The notes beneath the pieces were generated by a model that ran no database searches, was not told the DNA's origin, and saw only the letters and a list, made by a program, of their open reading frames with translations. Below are positions 49,001-58,150 of a stretch of DNA of 64,000 nt, piece by piece (position 1 is the first letter of the stretch; every line of letters starts with the position of its first letter). Both the position numbers and the translations under genes were made by a program. Source of the stretch: Cristatella mucedo. Taxonomy: Eukaryota > Bryozoa > Phylactolaemata > Cristatellidae. The stretch lies in NCBI GenBank assembly GCA_009760855.2, contig WPIO01000009.1, positions 3,095,001 to 3,159,000 of the forward strand, written 5' to 3'.

Positions 49001-49838
49001 ACAAATTGTGGCTATTTCCACAACCATATTTATATTAGCTGCATGGGAAGTAATATCAGTTTGTTGTGCTGTACCTTGTCAATGCCTGTGCTCAGCTTGT
49101 CGCCCTATCTATGCAGCTGATTGCAGTTTGCTATGAACATGCCTGTCAGTAGGATAAGTGCTGCTCCATCCATTTACAGCATCACACTTACAAAGCACTG
49201 GCGCAAAAGAGAGTTCTTCGGTCAGCATGCTGGCGGATCGCCAGCGCCGCCGGCAGCCAAACATTGCTCGCTATGAGGATGGTCGTCTTTACTATAAGGG
49301 CCAATATTACAACCGTGGCCAGAGAGTTCTTGTCAGCGACAAGGATGGTTCGCCTGTCGTGTGAGTGGTTAGTTCCTTCGCCGTTGTAGGATCACTCTGA
49401 GCTTGTTGCGATTTTTTCCAGTGCTTGTATTTCAAACCCATGCTTTTTCCCTGTGGCTGTTTCCAGAGCCCTCTATGTGAACATGCTTAACATTTTCGAA
49501 TTGCTGTAGCCCGGGCTTGTATAGCTGCCCTAAGTGAATCTATGCCCACTGCTGCTCTGGCTCATCTGCACAGACCACGGGGTAGCTAACGTTTGTGTGC
49601 ATGCCAGCAAATGCTTGCACGAAACCCACCATTTACCTGCTGCTGTTCCATTAGCCTGTGGACTTGGTAGAAATCGTGCAGGTACGTCATGTCATTAGGA
49701 CTTATCTGTTGCAGTGCAACAATCACAGCTATAAGCTCGGGGGAAATAATGGTAAAGAAGTCAGATGGGAACAAGTCCAAATTGTATATTGCACAGCTAG
49801 AGAAAGGCAAATACTCGATGGAGCCACATCCATCATGA
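31033..49838 (+). CDS. BRMS1L: BRMS1/BRMS1L-family Sin3-HDAC corepressor subunit
   Basis: Nine coding exons: 31033-31162, 32328-32418, 32533-32672, 38647-38726, 41571-41667, 44604-44693, 44885-44993, 49196-49360, 49715-49838 (stop TGA). All junctions keep frame; the product is about 341 residues (human BRMS1L is 323). Exon 1 is an acidic Glu/Ser-rich tail ([19 protein letters not shown]). Exons 2-5 form the Sds3/BRMS1 coiled-coil region, with [20 protein letters not shown] and [20 protein letters not shown] matching human [20 protein letters not shown] and [16 protein letters not shown]. Exon 7 has [17 protein letters not shown]; exon 8 [16 protein letters not shown]; exon 9 [20 protein letters not shown]. 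The family acts in the nucleus as a scaffold of Sin3-HDAC corepressor complexes. The start could be 21 codons further upstream (30970), but human similarity favours 31033. The exon 7 end and exon 8 start (49180 or 49196) are the least certain boundaries. BRMS1 and BRMS1L cannot be told apart here. Confidence 0.93.
32709..33385 (-). mobile_element. LINE (second family), antisense in BRMS1L intron 3
   Basis: Reverse-complement 3' UTR (CTCCACAAAGCCACAGAGGC; CAACAGACTTTATCTCAC; GCTGAGTCAGGAGAGCTG), then the RT C-terminal region (GGACCTGATGGCACGAGGAG; TTTAGGAATTCAACAGCTAA-type blocks). It parallels the copies at 39867, 45303 and 48190. Confidence 0.75.
33505..33610 (-). mobile_element. LINE-family 3' tail
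   Basis: ATAATAATAATTATTATT is followed by TATAGCCCCTAAGAGAATTT-GATCTCTGTCCAGATGC, the inverted family end. Confidence 0.75.
34064..34090. repeat. (CAGA)n microsatellite
   Basis: Six or so CAGA repeats within BRMS1L intron 3. Confidence 0.85.
34561..34750 (+). mobile_element. tRNA-derived SINE (family B)
   Basis: Head TGGTGAGCCGTGATGGCACA, TAGGTAAGGCAGTTGC and a B-box-like GTTTCTAATCCTGCGG. The body is CGATCCTTTATCGCCACTGC and TATACAAAAAGAAGCTGTT, ending in (ATTT)n. It matches 53215-53385 closely. Confidence 0.8.
35552..37150 (-). mobile_element. CR1/L2-like LINE, long antisense copy in BRMS1L intron 3
   Basis: Read on -, in order: [57 protein letters not shown], a decayed GPLLFTID and active site, then [20 protein letters not shown] and further C-terminal traces. 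It ends (low-coordinate side) with the inverted family tail at 35552-35620 (AATAATAATGCTGTTTGTAT; CCTAAGAGAACTAAATCTC). It is frameshifted in several places. Confidence 0.85.
37621..37800 (-). mobile_element. LINE 3' UTR and tail
   Basis: AATAATAATGATAATTCATT, then GCCCTTCAGAGAACTGAGTC-TCTTTCTAGGCAA and 3' UTR blocks AAGCATTACCAAATGATTGG and CGAAGAACGAATCACAAAGA. Confidence 0.85.
39106..39790 (+). mobile_element. LINE fragment (linker and early RT)
   Basis: Scrambled frames carry endonuclease-RT linker peptides, then [20 protein letters not shown] and [13 protein letters not shown], matching positions 1140-1220 of the copy at 1138. It is truncated on both sides; [20 protein letters not shown] follows near 39750. 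Confidence 0.75.
39867..40235 (-). mobile_element. LINE (second family) 3' UTR, antisense
   Basis: CACAAGGATTACGTGGGTGT, CAACAGACTTCATCTCACAC and TTGCTGAGTCAGGAAGGCAG match the inverted 3' UTR of the 23109-23690 element. Confidence 0.75.
41725..42125 (+). mobile_element. CR1/L2-like LINE RT core with intact YADD
   Basis: [46 protein letters not shown], then [20 protein letters not shown]. The catalytic YADD is intact, but a stop and frameshift lie upstream. Sequence differs from the 1138 and 35552 copies ([14 protein letters not shown]), so this is a third lineage. It starts 58 bp after the BRMS1L exon 5 donor. Confidence 0.85.
42227..42300 (-). mobile_element. LINE-family 3' tail
   Basis: AATAATAATGATATTACACT, then TGATAAAGTGCCCTTAGAGA-ACTCAATCTCTTTTTAGGC. 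Only the conserved end is present. Confidence 0.85.
43083..43200 (-). mobile_element. Degenerate LINE-family 3' end
   Basis: The hairpin is nearly lost, but the adjoining block GAAAAGGAAGCATGTCAATA-GGTTAGTGAT matches 35615-35650. Confidence 0.5.
44166..44315. repeat. (CTC)n / (CCTCAT)n microsatellite
   Basis: About 60 bp of pure CTC leads into CCTCAT and CCTCTTAAT variants, in BRMS1L intron 5. It explains the poly-Leu and poly-Arg ORFs on the two strands. Confidence 0.97.
44349..44425 (+). mobile_element. LINE-family 3' tail, sense
   Basis: TAAGTGCCTAGAAAGAGATT-GAGTTCTCAGAGAGCGC, then TTTATCAAGTGCATTATTAT. Only the 3' end is present. Confidence 0.85.
44694..44884 (+). other. BRMS1L: U12-type AT-AC intron in BRMS1L
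   Basis: A 191-nt intron with donor G|ATATCCTTTT and acceptor CCAC|GA. The branch-site sequence TTCCTTGAC (44862-44870) puts the branch A 15 nt from the acceptor. All three signals match the U12 AT-AC consensus. Splicing restores VVT-GPYVVYML exactly where human BRMS1L has VVS-GPYIVYML. No GT-AG alternative keeps the frame: there is no AG in the 35 nt before the exon. Confidence 0.92.
45303..45895 (-). mobile_element. LINE (second family), antisense
   Basis: An inverted 3' UTR (CACAAAGCCACGAAGACTAT; AACAGACTTCATCTCACGAA) leads into RT C-terminal coding on -: [40 protein letters not shown] and [15 protein letters not shown]. The open stretch is 45591-45896. Confidence 0.85.
45896..48189. other. 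BRMS1L intron 7 interior, no recognised feature
   Basis: About 2.3 kb with a short (AT)n at 46435-46456. No further exon or transposon domain was recognised. Confidence 0.4.
48190..48880 (-). mobile_element. LINE (second family), antisense, interrupted
   Basis: The inverted 3' UTR and C-terminal RT on - ([20 protein letters not shown], then [20 protein letters not shown]) is split at 48611 by another LINE tail. Similarity resumes after 48690 (TTTTTCAGCAAAGGAGACAC). Confidence 0.82.
48611..48687 (-). mobile_element. LINE-family 3' tail nested in another LINE
   Basis: ATAATAATAATAATAATGCA, CTTGATAAAGCGCCCTCAGA, GAACTCAATCTCTCTCTAGG, CGCTTTACATTTGCTGCG. A near-consensus 3' end of 77 bp sits inside the antisense copy at 48190-48880. 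Confidence 0.88.
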
Positions 49839-50112
49839 TCGTTTGCCGGTGCTATACTCGGCAAGAGTTCCTTTCATTTCTGGCTGTTTGCTGGCATTTT
49901 GCCGTCCTTCGTCGCTGAACACCGAGAACGATGCGTGCAAACTCAAGTGGTCTGACCCGGCCTGGCAGAGCGTGATATCATAACCACGTTGGACTGGACA
50001 AGCTGGACGTGACATTTGCATTGTCGTCGCTGCACTTGTTGTTGCCAAGGCCCAATAGCAAAGCTGTTAGCATTGCATGCTTGCAGACGCATGCACGCAC
50101 GCACACGTCCTG

Positions 50113-50118
50113 TTTATT
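50113..50118 (-). promoter_or_regulatory. BLOC1S6: Candidate polyadenylation signal of BLOC1S6
   Basis: AATAAA on the - strand, 414 nt downstream of the BLOC1S6 stop. It is the first canonical signal I see there. It lies in the gap before the BRMS1L stop, so the two 3' UTRs may abut or overlap. Confidence 0.45.
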
Positions 50119-50531
50119 GCTCGTAACGGACTGTGCCTTTAAATAAGTGCCCAGCGAGTTTGCAGGTCTCGCGGCTGCTCATTTCGAGCGCTGTATTTAT
50201 GATGCTTGCGCTGACTGTGCCTGGTGCTGCCATCCGCACATTGCTTTTGAACGAATGTGCAGTCGGCACTAAACTGTCACTCCTATGTGGCAACGATCAT
50301 CAGACAATAAGATGGATAAACGGGAGTGTGTGTTGCCTTGCTTGCCACTTAGCATTCGCCACACCTCACAGGTTTCAGCGTGTGCGGCCACCTCTGGTCT
50401 TCCTGGCTCCTGTGAAAGCTCGACTCGAATGAACAGTAGTAGTAACAGTAGGTAGTGGCTGCTGCGCCTTCGCTGCTGGTGTGCTGGTAGCTTTCATGAT
50501 GGTAGCCTGGGCGTTGCTCTGCTCGGGCTTC

Positions 50532-53500
50532 TCAGGTACGCGGCTGCTGCAGCCCGATGGGGGCAGAGCCCTCGCCAGGTGGACGGTGAGTTGGCAGCTG
50601 TAGGGATTCACTCGTCGCAGCCTTTGCCGGCTGGGCGACGAGCCGCCGGTCGCGCTCTTCGTCACGACGGCGCTGCTCCTCGGTGTCCACCAACCGTTTC
50701 TGATGCTGCATAACGAGCCTGGCAGCCCTGCGCTGGAAGACAAACACAATGTGGCAAAATTGTCAGCATCCATCTTAAAAATCGGCACCTGCTGCGATCG
50801 AAAAAAAAAGGTGGAGGCAGCCGTCAGCAAGCAACAAACCTTTAAGTCGGCTGTCTGTTCGTTGATGTGTGTCATGTCTTTCCGGATCCTGGCCAACTTG
50901 CCTATGTATTGCTGTACCTTAGCCATCTACAGTGTCATGTAGATTATCGTTGAATCCAGGACTAACAAAGCTGGGGGTACTTTGTACATGTGACAGATGC
51001 AATCAAGACGGCAACTGATGTGAATCTAAATCACTCGGTGTACTCCAGTCGTCATGAGAGATATTCAGGGAATAGGGATTACATGAATTCACTGCATGGT
51101 GGCTTGCCTTCGGAAACTTAATTGCAGTTTACATGATTCTGAGACAGCTTGGCTGGTTAACAAGAGTAGTAACCTGCTGTAAAGGTGGAGTTGTTACGAT
51201 ATTTGTCCTTAGTGCCGGTGGAAGTCCGGGTTCAACCCATGATGCAGTCGAGTTTCGTCCTGAAGGAGAGTGTGGGGGAAGCTCCATTTGCACAACCCAA
51301 ATATGGGCTCTGACACTTACTATTATTATTATATAATAAACACTCAATACATAGCTGACGGAATTTTACAAGCTTTTTAGTCGAGGCAGAGTAAGTAGGT
51401 TGATAGCTCGGCTGCTCCTTATTCATCTAGCCTGCTGAAAGCACTTGCACAGCTGCTGCCTCACAGCCCGAGTCTGTCGATCTATTGCACGGACGAGCAA
51501 GCTCTGGGGATAGACCATTCTGCCCACCGTGCTATAGCACAGCAGTTAATCACTACAGCATACTCGGTCGGCATGCAGTCTCGAAAGATCAGTTTGAACA
51601 CACCCATTCAGTCAATTCACGATCTTGGGTGGGCAGGAAAGGCCGTACTTGCAGCATGTACGGTTGCTAGCAAATACATGGATTGTCGAGAGAACGATAT
51701 TTTGTCTGCATCAACACACTGACCTGCTTCTCGAGGGTTCGTAGTGCATCATCTGAAAACTTGGCATTCTCATGCTGAATCGATTCAATGACGACTTCCT
51801 GATGTTGGCTTCAAAAGAATGAAGTAATAATAATAATAGAATCAAGTTACTGCCCTTCGAAGCAATAGATGGTGGGTAGATGGCAGTATCAAGGGTTGTG
51901 TGTATGAATGCCTGCGATTGGTTATGGGCTCGTGTGTGCATTCATATACATGACAGCGATATCCATGCACACCATTCCATCGAGTTTCCTGAGTGTGAGT
52001 GCCTGCCTACCATGATGTCGTGGCGCTCGGAAAGTACTTACAAGCAAGTAGGCAGACTGCCGACGATAGGACTGATAAATTCCAGCCACTAGCCGATTCC
52101 CCCCTTCAATATCACCAAGAGCTACTGATTGAAGTATGTCGCAAGATATGTACTCATTGTGCTCAAACAACCACTCGTAACACGAGTCTCTGTACAGCCA
52201 AGAATGGCTTACATTGCTGCCCGGCCAATTGTGTGGCTCGACGGCATTAACTAAACCCAGCCGGTTAGTAGATTGGTCAGGAACTACCGAGCAACTAGCT
52301 CGTGTAGTTGCTGCCGAGACTGAATGTTACTATCATTTACCTCCCGAATACATATTACTAGTTTGGACACATCAACCAACTCAGAAAGGGTGGCCAAGTC
52401 GTAGTGACTATCCTGTGCTGATATTTTTTGTGCGAATTCCTCCAGTAGCTTCGTGGAGACCAGGTCTCGAAGCAGTCATTCATGAATAGCCACCACTGAG
52501 ATAGCTGCCATCCACTGGATTGTTTGTGGAGACTTCCCGAATACATTCTTTTTTCTATAGGAGCACAAGCCAATGTGTTTTAACCCAATGGTAAGGCGCT
52601 TGCTCTTTGTGACCGGGTCGTGAGTTGGAGTCAGGCAGTTGGTAACTCATTATTGCCCACTGCAAGCAGTGGTGATAGCAGCTAAGGCTGCTGTTATATA
52701 AATAGCTGTTCTTCACTTGTCATGCACAAGCTGGTGCCCATGGAAGAGATAGCCTTGCAGATTTGTCCGGAGGCAATGATTGGCAAGAGATAGACAGCCT
52801 TGCTGACTTGACATCACGGAAGCTGCTGGGGCTGAACCACATGATGCCCCATGCAGCCGTCGTACTCCCCCCCTTGCCATGGCAACGATCTATCCTTAGT
52901 ACATCGGCAGCTATAGTGACAGCCAGTCAAGCATTAACCAGGGGCCATAGTTAACGAATCTCGAATCCAGATCTATAATTTGGCACCATCACAATGTAGC
53001 TTTTACCAAAAAACATCTCTTTTCATGGCCATCGCCGATGCAATCACATACTCGCAAATGAAGCATATATTAGTTTATCCGAGATGCCGGTCCGCATAAT
53101 CGAATGCATGGAAGAATAGCACACAAAAAAGAAACTAAATACTTGACGGTACTTAAGGCACTAAACAGCACTCTAACACACGTTAGGTAACCCAATACCC
53201 AGTCTCAGCGATACTGGTGAGCCGTGATGGCTCACTAGGTAAGGCGGTTGCTTTCACATCCGAGGTCGTGGGTTCGATTCCTGCGGTGGGCGATCCTTTA
53301 TCGCCACTGCAAGCAATTGTGATAGCCGTAAAGGCTCTTCTGTCGCTATACAAAAAGAAGCTGTTGAATCAGCTAGGATTTTTTCCACAGAGTTGAGGAG
53401 AAAATAGATTAAACTGCTACCGAAGAGCTTCGGAGGTGGCAGTGGCAAAGTTCAAACTGCAATATCAAACTGTAATGCATAACGGCCAATTACAGGTTGT

Positions 53501-55252
53501 AAATGGTAATTACACTCGTGCATGTGCTTGCGACGACACTTTACTGGAGCAGAAGGCTAGTTGATGAATGCCGATAGCAAGCAACTTCTCTGCAGCAGCA
53601 TATAGAGGAAGATATGCATTTGTTTAGTATCATTTCTGCAAGACATGGCTAACTAGGGCAGCAGCAATGCCTTAGCACTACCAGGAAAAACTCCATTTAA
53701 CAACAGCAAAGGCTGGCGAAGGAATTTCTTATAACAGCAGCACCTACTGACGCATGACTGCTACACACCGTAGCTCACAGTCCCTACTTTTCTGTCGACA
53801 TAGATGGGCTGGCTGGACGCTGGCCTTCGGTTTTGCAAGTGGTAGCCTCAGCAGCTATGGACAGCATTACGTAGCCTTAATTGTTTCCAGTGCCCATCAC
53901 AACATAAATAGTACTAAAGCCACAGCCAATATAGGCTGTGTTCCTCATACCCCTTGTGCACCCTGAGCGTGCCAAAACACGAAAGAACGGCCAAGCGTCT
54001 CGCACTTAACAGCAGGCTGCAACATGACCTCATGTGAACGCCCGGGCCAAGATCGATGAAGCAGGGCTCATGAATGGGCACCTAGTTTAACTGCCTGACT
54101 AGTTCCAACGGTCAGCATTCAATTCAGTGCAGTCACACCCAACCAGTCCCTGGCATTAACGATTTCGTTAGCTGTCCAATGCACTAGGCATAGCCTGAGA
54201 CCGCTTGAAACAGCGTGACCGGTAGCTAACGTGCTTTTTGCAGTGAGACTCGAAATTCACTGGAGAACGTACGATCAAATGGCTGTGATTGATTGGCCAA
54301 TGTGTGCAACACGGGCATACCGAACACATCAAGAACTTCTGACCCTGCTCATTCCTGTATTTAAAAGATATAGAATATAGTTGGCTGAATTAAGAGCCCC
54401 ATTTCTATAGCAGTTAAAGTGTCTTGCCGGCTATCACCGCCCCTGATGTGGGCAGGACTCGAACCCACGGTCTGCTTCGTGTATTGCGAGTGCCGTGTTC
54501 ACGAGCTATCAACCAGGGGCTTTTAAATTCCAATAATACAAAATTTTTGTGCAGATCATGACATTGCAAGTACTTTTTACGAGCAAAATGAATTATTTGC
54601 TGAAAACTCGTTAATTTTTTGCTTCAATCACTCCACGTAAGCTTACAATGTTACCATAGGCATTGCTTCATAGTGCACACGTCCCAATTTCGAGACTGGC
54701 GTCAACCCAAAATGATTAAAATATAGTGTCTAAATTATGCCAACAATCTCTTTCCTCGACAATACCTCTGCTAGTCAAATTCAAAGAATTTTCTTTACAC
54801 GGCGTTTCTACGGATTAGATTTCGTCTACGTTGCCATTAATGCAATACCAGTCAGGCCGCTATTAATTGCAGCATAATTCTTACATTATGTCCGCGATGT
54901 CCTTCCTGGCGAGAGTAATCTCACGTTCTAGTACGTCCATGAGGCCAGAGGACAGATAGGTTGAAGCTTGGTCAACGTCTATTAAGGATTTCAATCCCTC
55001 AACACCAATATCCCCATACAAATCTTTCTCAAGATGCATAACTGCTGATTCTGAAGCCACGATTCCTGTCTCAGCCAAGTTCGAGGCCAATGCCGTTGTA
55101 GAATCGGAGGCTAATTGCGCCAGCCCTATCGAAGCAGGAACAGTCGCCACCGGTTCAGCAATTGTTGTATCATCGGTAGAGCAAACTACTTGGAACTTGG
55201 TGACTGTGGATTCTGATGGAGCGCTCTTCATTCTGGTGCCTTCGCTTTCCAT
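50532..55252 (-). CDS. BLOC1S6: BLOC-1 complex subunit 6 (pallidin)
   Basis: Four coding exons on the - strand: 55252-54885, 51808-51724, 50926-50840, 50732-50532. Junction phases 2, 0 and 0 all agree; the product is about 246 residues (human 172, the extra length being mainly N-terminal and a Pro/Gln-rich C-terminus). The core aligns with human pallidin: IDVDQASTYLSSGLMDVLER, HQEVVIESIQHENAKF (human NQVVLLDTLEQEISKF), YIGKLARIRKDMTHINEQTA (human YHAKLVNIRKEMLMLHEKTS), then LKRRAARLVMQHQKRLVDTE and a charged helix (QRRRDEERDRRL). Pallidin is a coiled-coil subunit of BLOC-1, which acts in cargo sorting to lysosome-related organelles. Donors are GTAAGA, GTCAGT and GTTTGT. Exon 2 begins straight after an AAT-rich run. 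Convergent with BRMS1L. Confidence 0.9.
50927..51723. other. BLOC1S6 intron 2
   Basis: About 800 bp. A short (ATT)n at 51320-51340 follows a + strand block with tRNA-like hints (GTTCAACCCATGATGCAG), possibly a SINE remnant. Nothing else was recognised. Confidence 0.4.
52042..52475 (-). CDS. Unassigned pair of spliceable exons
   Basis: Two open - strand segments inside BLOC1S6 intron 1 join in frame. Segment A (52475-52288) encodes STKLLEEFAQKISAQDSHYD, LATLSELVDVSKLVICIREV and SRQQLHELVA, and ends at CG|GTAGTT (phase 2). Segment B (52189-52042) follows ACAG and encodes DSCYEWLFEHNEYISCDILQ, then SVALGDIEGGNRLVAGIYQS, and ends at CTT|GTAAGT (phase 0). The composition looks like a globular, helical protein. 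No start codon is present, so an upstream exon is needed. I recognise no family. Segment B could join BLOC1S6 exon 2 in frame using an acceptor at CATCAG|GAAG, so an alternative 5' end of that gene is one option and a nested gene or pseudogene is another. Confidence 0.4.
52574..52710 (+). mobile_element. tRNA-derived SINE with a family-B body
   Basis: Head GTTTTAACCCAATGGTAAGG-CGCTTGCTC and GGGTCGTGAGTTGGAGTC differs from family B. The body TTGCCCACTGCAAGCAGTGG-TGATAGC is shared with 34561 and 53215. Confidence 0.65.
53215..53385 (+). mobile_element. tRNA-derived SINE (family B)
   Basis: TGGTGAGCCGTGATGGCTCA, GGTCGTGGGTTCGATTCCTG (intact B box), ATCCTTTATCGCCACTGC and TATACAAAAAGAAGCTGTTG. 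It is about 90% like 34561-34750 by eye. Confidence 0.85.
53386..54424. other. BLOC1S6 intron 1 interior, no recognised feature
   Basis: About 1 kb; no exon or repeat family was recognised on either strand. Confidence 0.4.
54425..54525 (-). mobile_element. tRNA-like SINE or tRNA pseudogene
   Basis: Read on -: GCCCCTGGTTGATAGCTCGT, a B-box-like GTGGGTTCGAGTCCTGCCCA and CAGGGGC, which could pair with the 5' end. The T-arm and anticodon arm do not fold properly, so it is not called a tRNA. The neighbouring GGTGATAGCCG resembles the family-B body. Confidence 0.55.
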
Positions 55253-55368
55253 CCCTTAGACGTCACACAGCGCAGAACATATCGGCGGTTTTCCTTGCCT
55301 CGCGTACACGCCCACGGCAACTAGGAATCTAGCGGCTGCGTCCTTGACCGGTGTACAGCTACAACAGA

Positions 55369-55689
55369 CTAGTGAGTCCAGGGTACGTTGTCGTAATAAA
55401 GAACGTCCGGGATCTTAAGTGACTCTAAAAATCGACCGAGAAAATGTCGGTTCCGAAATTTTTGGAGACGGCTACTCGTCAGCTGTGGACGAGTAGGCAC
55501 ACAGTCCGGAAACGCGGGCTCCGGATGGTTAACCGCTACGGACTGCTTGTCTAACGACCGTCTTTGGATTTCCTTAGCAACTTTATGAATGTCATTTCTT
55601 TTATTAGAGAATGATCTTATGTTAGTACTAAACTTCTTATTGTTCACAAAAAAGAACACTTTTGAATTTAAAAAAACTTCCGTGCTCAT
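55369..55689 (-). CDS. Small ORF just upstream of BLOC1S6 (hypothetical)
   Basis: 106 codons from the ATG at 55689 to the stop at 55369, same strand as BLOC1S6 and 116 bp before its ATG; the frame stays open up to 55827. It is basic, starting MSTEVFLNSKVFFFVNNKKF and going on through FSNKRNDIHKVAKEIQRRSL to a C-terminal FLESLKIPDVLYYDNV. The hydrophobic then basic start could suit a mitochondrial or membrane-anchored small protein. I recognise no family. It may be a separate gene, an upstream ORF in the BLOC1S6 transcript, or chance. Confidence 0.3.
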   Translation of the reverse strand: MSTEVFLNSKVFFFVNNKKFSTNIRSFSNKRNDIHKVAKEIQRRSLDKQSVAVNHPEPAFPDCVPTRPQLTSSRLQKFRNRHFLGRFLESLKIPDVLYYDNVPWTH

Positions 55690-55829
55690 TGAAACGTCTC
55701 CGCTGTTGTAGTAAGACGCTCTCTGATGGCGCTCACACGGCGACGCGCAAAAACCGAGGGGCTTCAACGTTGTATATTCGGCACAACGCTCGGTAGCCGT
55801 ACAGCGCACAGCGGCACCACCCTGCATTC

Positions 55830-56417
55830 GCGTTCACACTGCATTTGCCCGATCGCCTGACCTCTGCTACTAAGCGTAATTAACATCGAAAAGCCGGATT
55901 TCTCAATGCAATTCATTGCGCTAGGTAGCGTAAAATGGATGCATCGGCCAAGTGGTCCGAATTCAGATGAAAGCACCGCTTCTCAAAACAAGCTATGCTA
56001 CTATTAGTCTATTGCAAGATAGCTTCGGCGAACTCATAACGATCTAATGATGGCGAATGGGCCCTGACTAGAGTCCTATATATCGACATAAGTTTTCTGC
56101 ATCTACCGTGAACGGTTAGTCAAGCGTACAACAGCTCACGTGAGCATTCGCTGCAAGCCGCACATTGATATGCATCCGCGTCGCGCTCAGACCCAACCCG
56201 TATACACTAGAGTCAACTACAGCGTGAAAGCCAGCTCTCAGAGAGGTAGAGCTAGGTAACCTCCGTAGGTCGATGGCATTAGTCCGCTAAATCAAGAATG
56301 TAATGTCTGTATGCCGCCGAATGGGACTTATATTAACTCGCAGCCCCCTGCTGGCGTCGTTGTCCCGAATACAAATGTATCCGTAGTAACAAGGCGAGGT
56401 CACAATATTATGATTGC
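55830..56417. other. Upstream region of BLOC1S6, nothing recognised
   Basis: About 590 bp; presumed to include promoter sequence, but no motif was identified. Confidence 0.35.

Positions 56418-56453
<36 letters not shown>
56418..56453. repeat. (AT)n microsatellite
   Basis: About 36 bp of alternating AT with one interruption. Confidence 0.95.
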
Positions 56454-56454
<1 letters not shown>

Positions 56455-56908
56455 GCGCACTATACCCTGTTTGTTACGAGGCGTTGGTGCAATTTGTGAC
56501 AAGTGCTTCCAAAGGCGGTAAACCAGCTGGAATTTACGCATTCGCTATTAAAATGAGCAGACGAACGAGCATTTAACAACACTAAGCTCTAAGCAACGAC
56601 CCACAAAAAATACTAAGATTGACTCGCGTGGAACCGAACCTTAAACCCGATTATGTCATTTAGGTGTGCCCTTTAGTTTTGAAAAAAGTATGGATTGTGA
56701 GTATCGTCAGCTACAGCTCCGCGTGGCTCTGGCGGGGCCAGCAATTGTGCTGACGGCTCCCTTGTTTGCTGACTGGATTATCCTTTGGAAAATTAATCTC
56801 GTGCTAGACACTGTCATAAGAGCACACCTTCCCGTCAGGTTACCACTACTGGATCAGGGTAGCCACGGAAGTTATGACGAGTCAGGCGGTGGGCTGCTTA
56901 TTGCCGCA

Positions 56909-57061
56909 CTGATTTGGCCCAGTTGTTAAGGTATTTGCCTTTAACGGCGGAAGTCAAGGTGAGTTTATTTTCTGACCAAGGTCGTGGGCTCGAGCCCTGT
57001 AGCATAAGTGGAGCGCTTGAATAGAGATTAAGTTCTCTTAGGGCGCTATACAAACGAATTG

Positions 57062-57062
<1 letters not shown>
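56909..57062 (+). mobile_element. tRNA-derived SINE (family A)
   Basis: CTGATTTGGCCCAGTTGTTA, GTCAAGGTGAGTTTATTTTC, AGGTCGTGGGCTCGAGCCCT, GAATAGAGATTAAGTTCTCT, TAGGGCGCTATACAAACGAA. A near full-length member; its tail runs into the AT microsatellite that follows. Confidence 0.88.
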
Positions 57063-57315
<253 letters not shown>

Positions 57316-57839
57316 GAGATGAATCACACATCAGCGCATTTAATGGGTTTCAAATGCACAGCACATCGGAGGGGGCTGGCAGACCGGAACTAGTTTGTTG
57401 CGTAAGGCGAATATGAGTCCGACGAAGCGCGAAGATAACACGAAACACCCGACGAACCCTCCTGTACAAATCTGCATGTCCACAAAGACCTCAAAGGCGT
57501 ATTTCTAACGCACCCTCACACGGGCTGGCATGTTATGGCCAACGGCTCTAGGTATAATTGCCTAGGGACTGTACTTTATTCTTGTCTAATGACTCAGTCA
57601 TATATACACATCCAAGGGCTAGGCTGCAATTAGACATGGACGATAGCCGCCCAAAATGATCAAAGATCATAATTAAGCGGCTCGCCCACAAGGAGATATT
57701 AAAGCACCGCGAAATGGCCAAAGCATGACCATCAAGCCTTACCGAGTCGTTGTAGCGTTCGAAAGAGCTGTCTCCCTATAGCCACCGTTTGTCGACATGA
57801 ACTTTAGACATCCTCTGTACTTGATAGACGCAGACGCCA

Positions 57840-58150
57840 TCTATCTCAAGGATGCTGTGTGCACCCGCTGCTCCCGCTATTGTAATTAGCACAGCAGTCA
57901 TTCGGCCATCAATGCACGATCCGCTTTCAGCAGGCGGTTGGGCAGTAGACTCGGCGCAGCGTCCGGCCCTTGATGTAAGGATGTTGCCGGCAGCAGCTGC
58001 ACTTCCCCATCTGCGGTGAGTCAGCCACTTTGTATATGTACGCGTTGAGGAATAAAGATGAAGTCTCGTTTACCTATCGCATCCGTGCTCGTGTCTCCGT
58101 GAGACTTCACGAGAACAGCCGCCGCCGGAGCCACTTTTATACAACAAGAC
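57840..58150. repeat. LTR-like direct repeat, copy 1
   Basis: Shares with 58930-59205, in order: TTGTAATTAGC, GCGCAGCGTC-GGCC, AGTCTCGTTTACC, GTGTCTCCG-GAGACT and AGAACAGCCGCCGCCGGAGC-CAC. An AATAAA at 58051 just before GTCTCGTTTACC gives an R/U5-like look. No retroviral protein lies between the copies. Confidence 0.5.

Noticed and set aside
54425-54525. tRNA gene on the - strand
   Set aside because: The acceptor ends could pair, but the T-arm and anticodon arm do not form; listed as a SINE or pseudo-tRNA.
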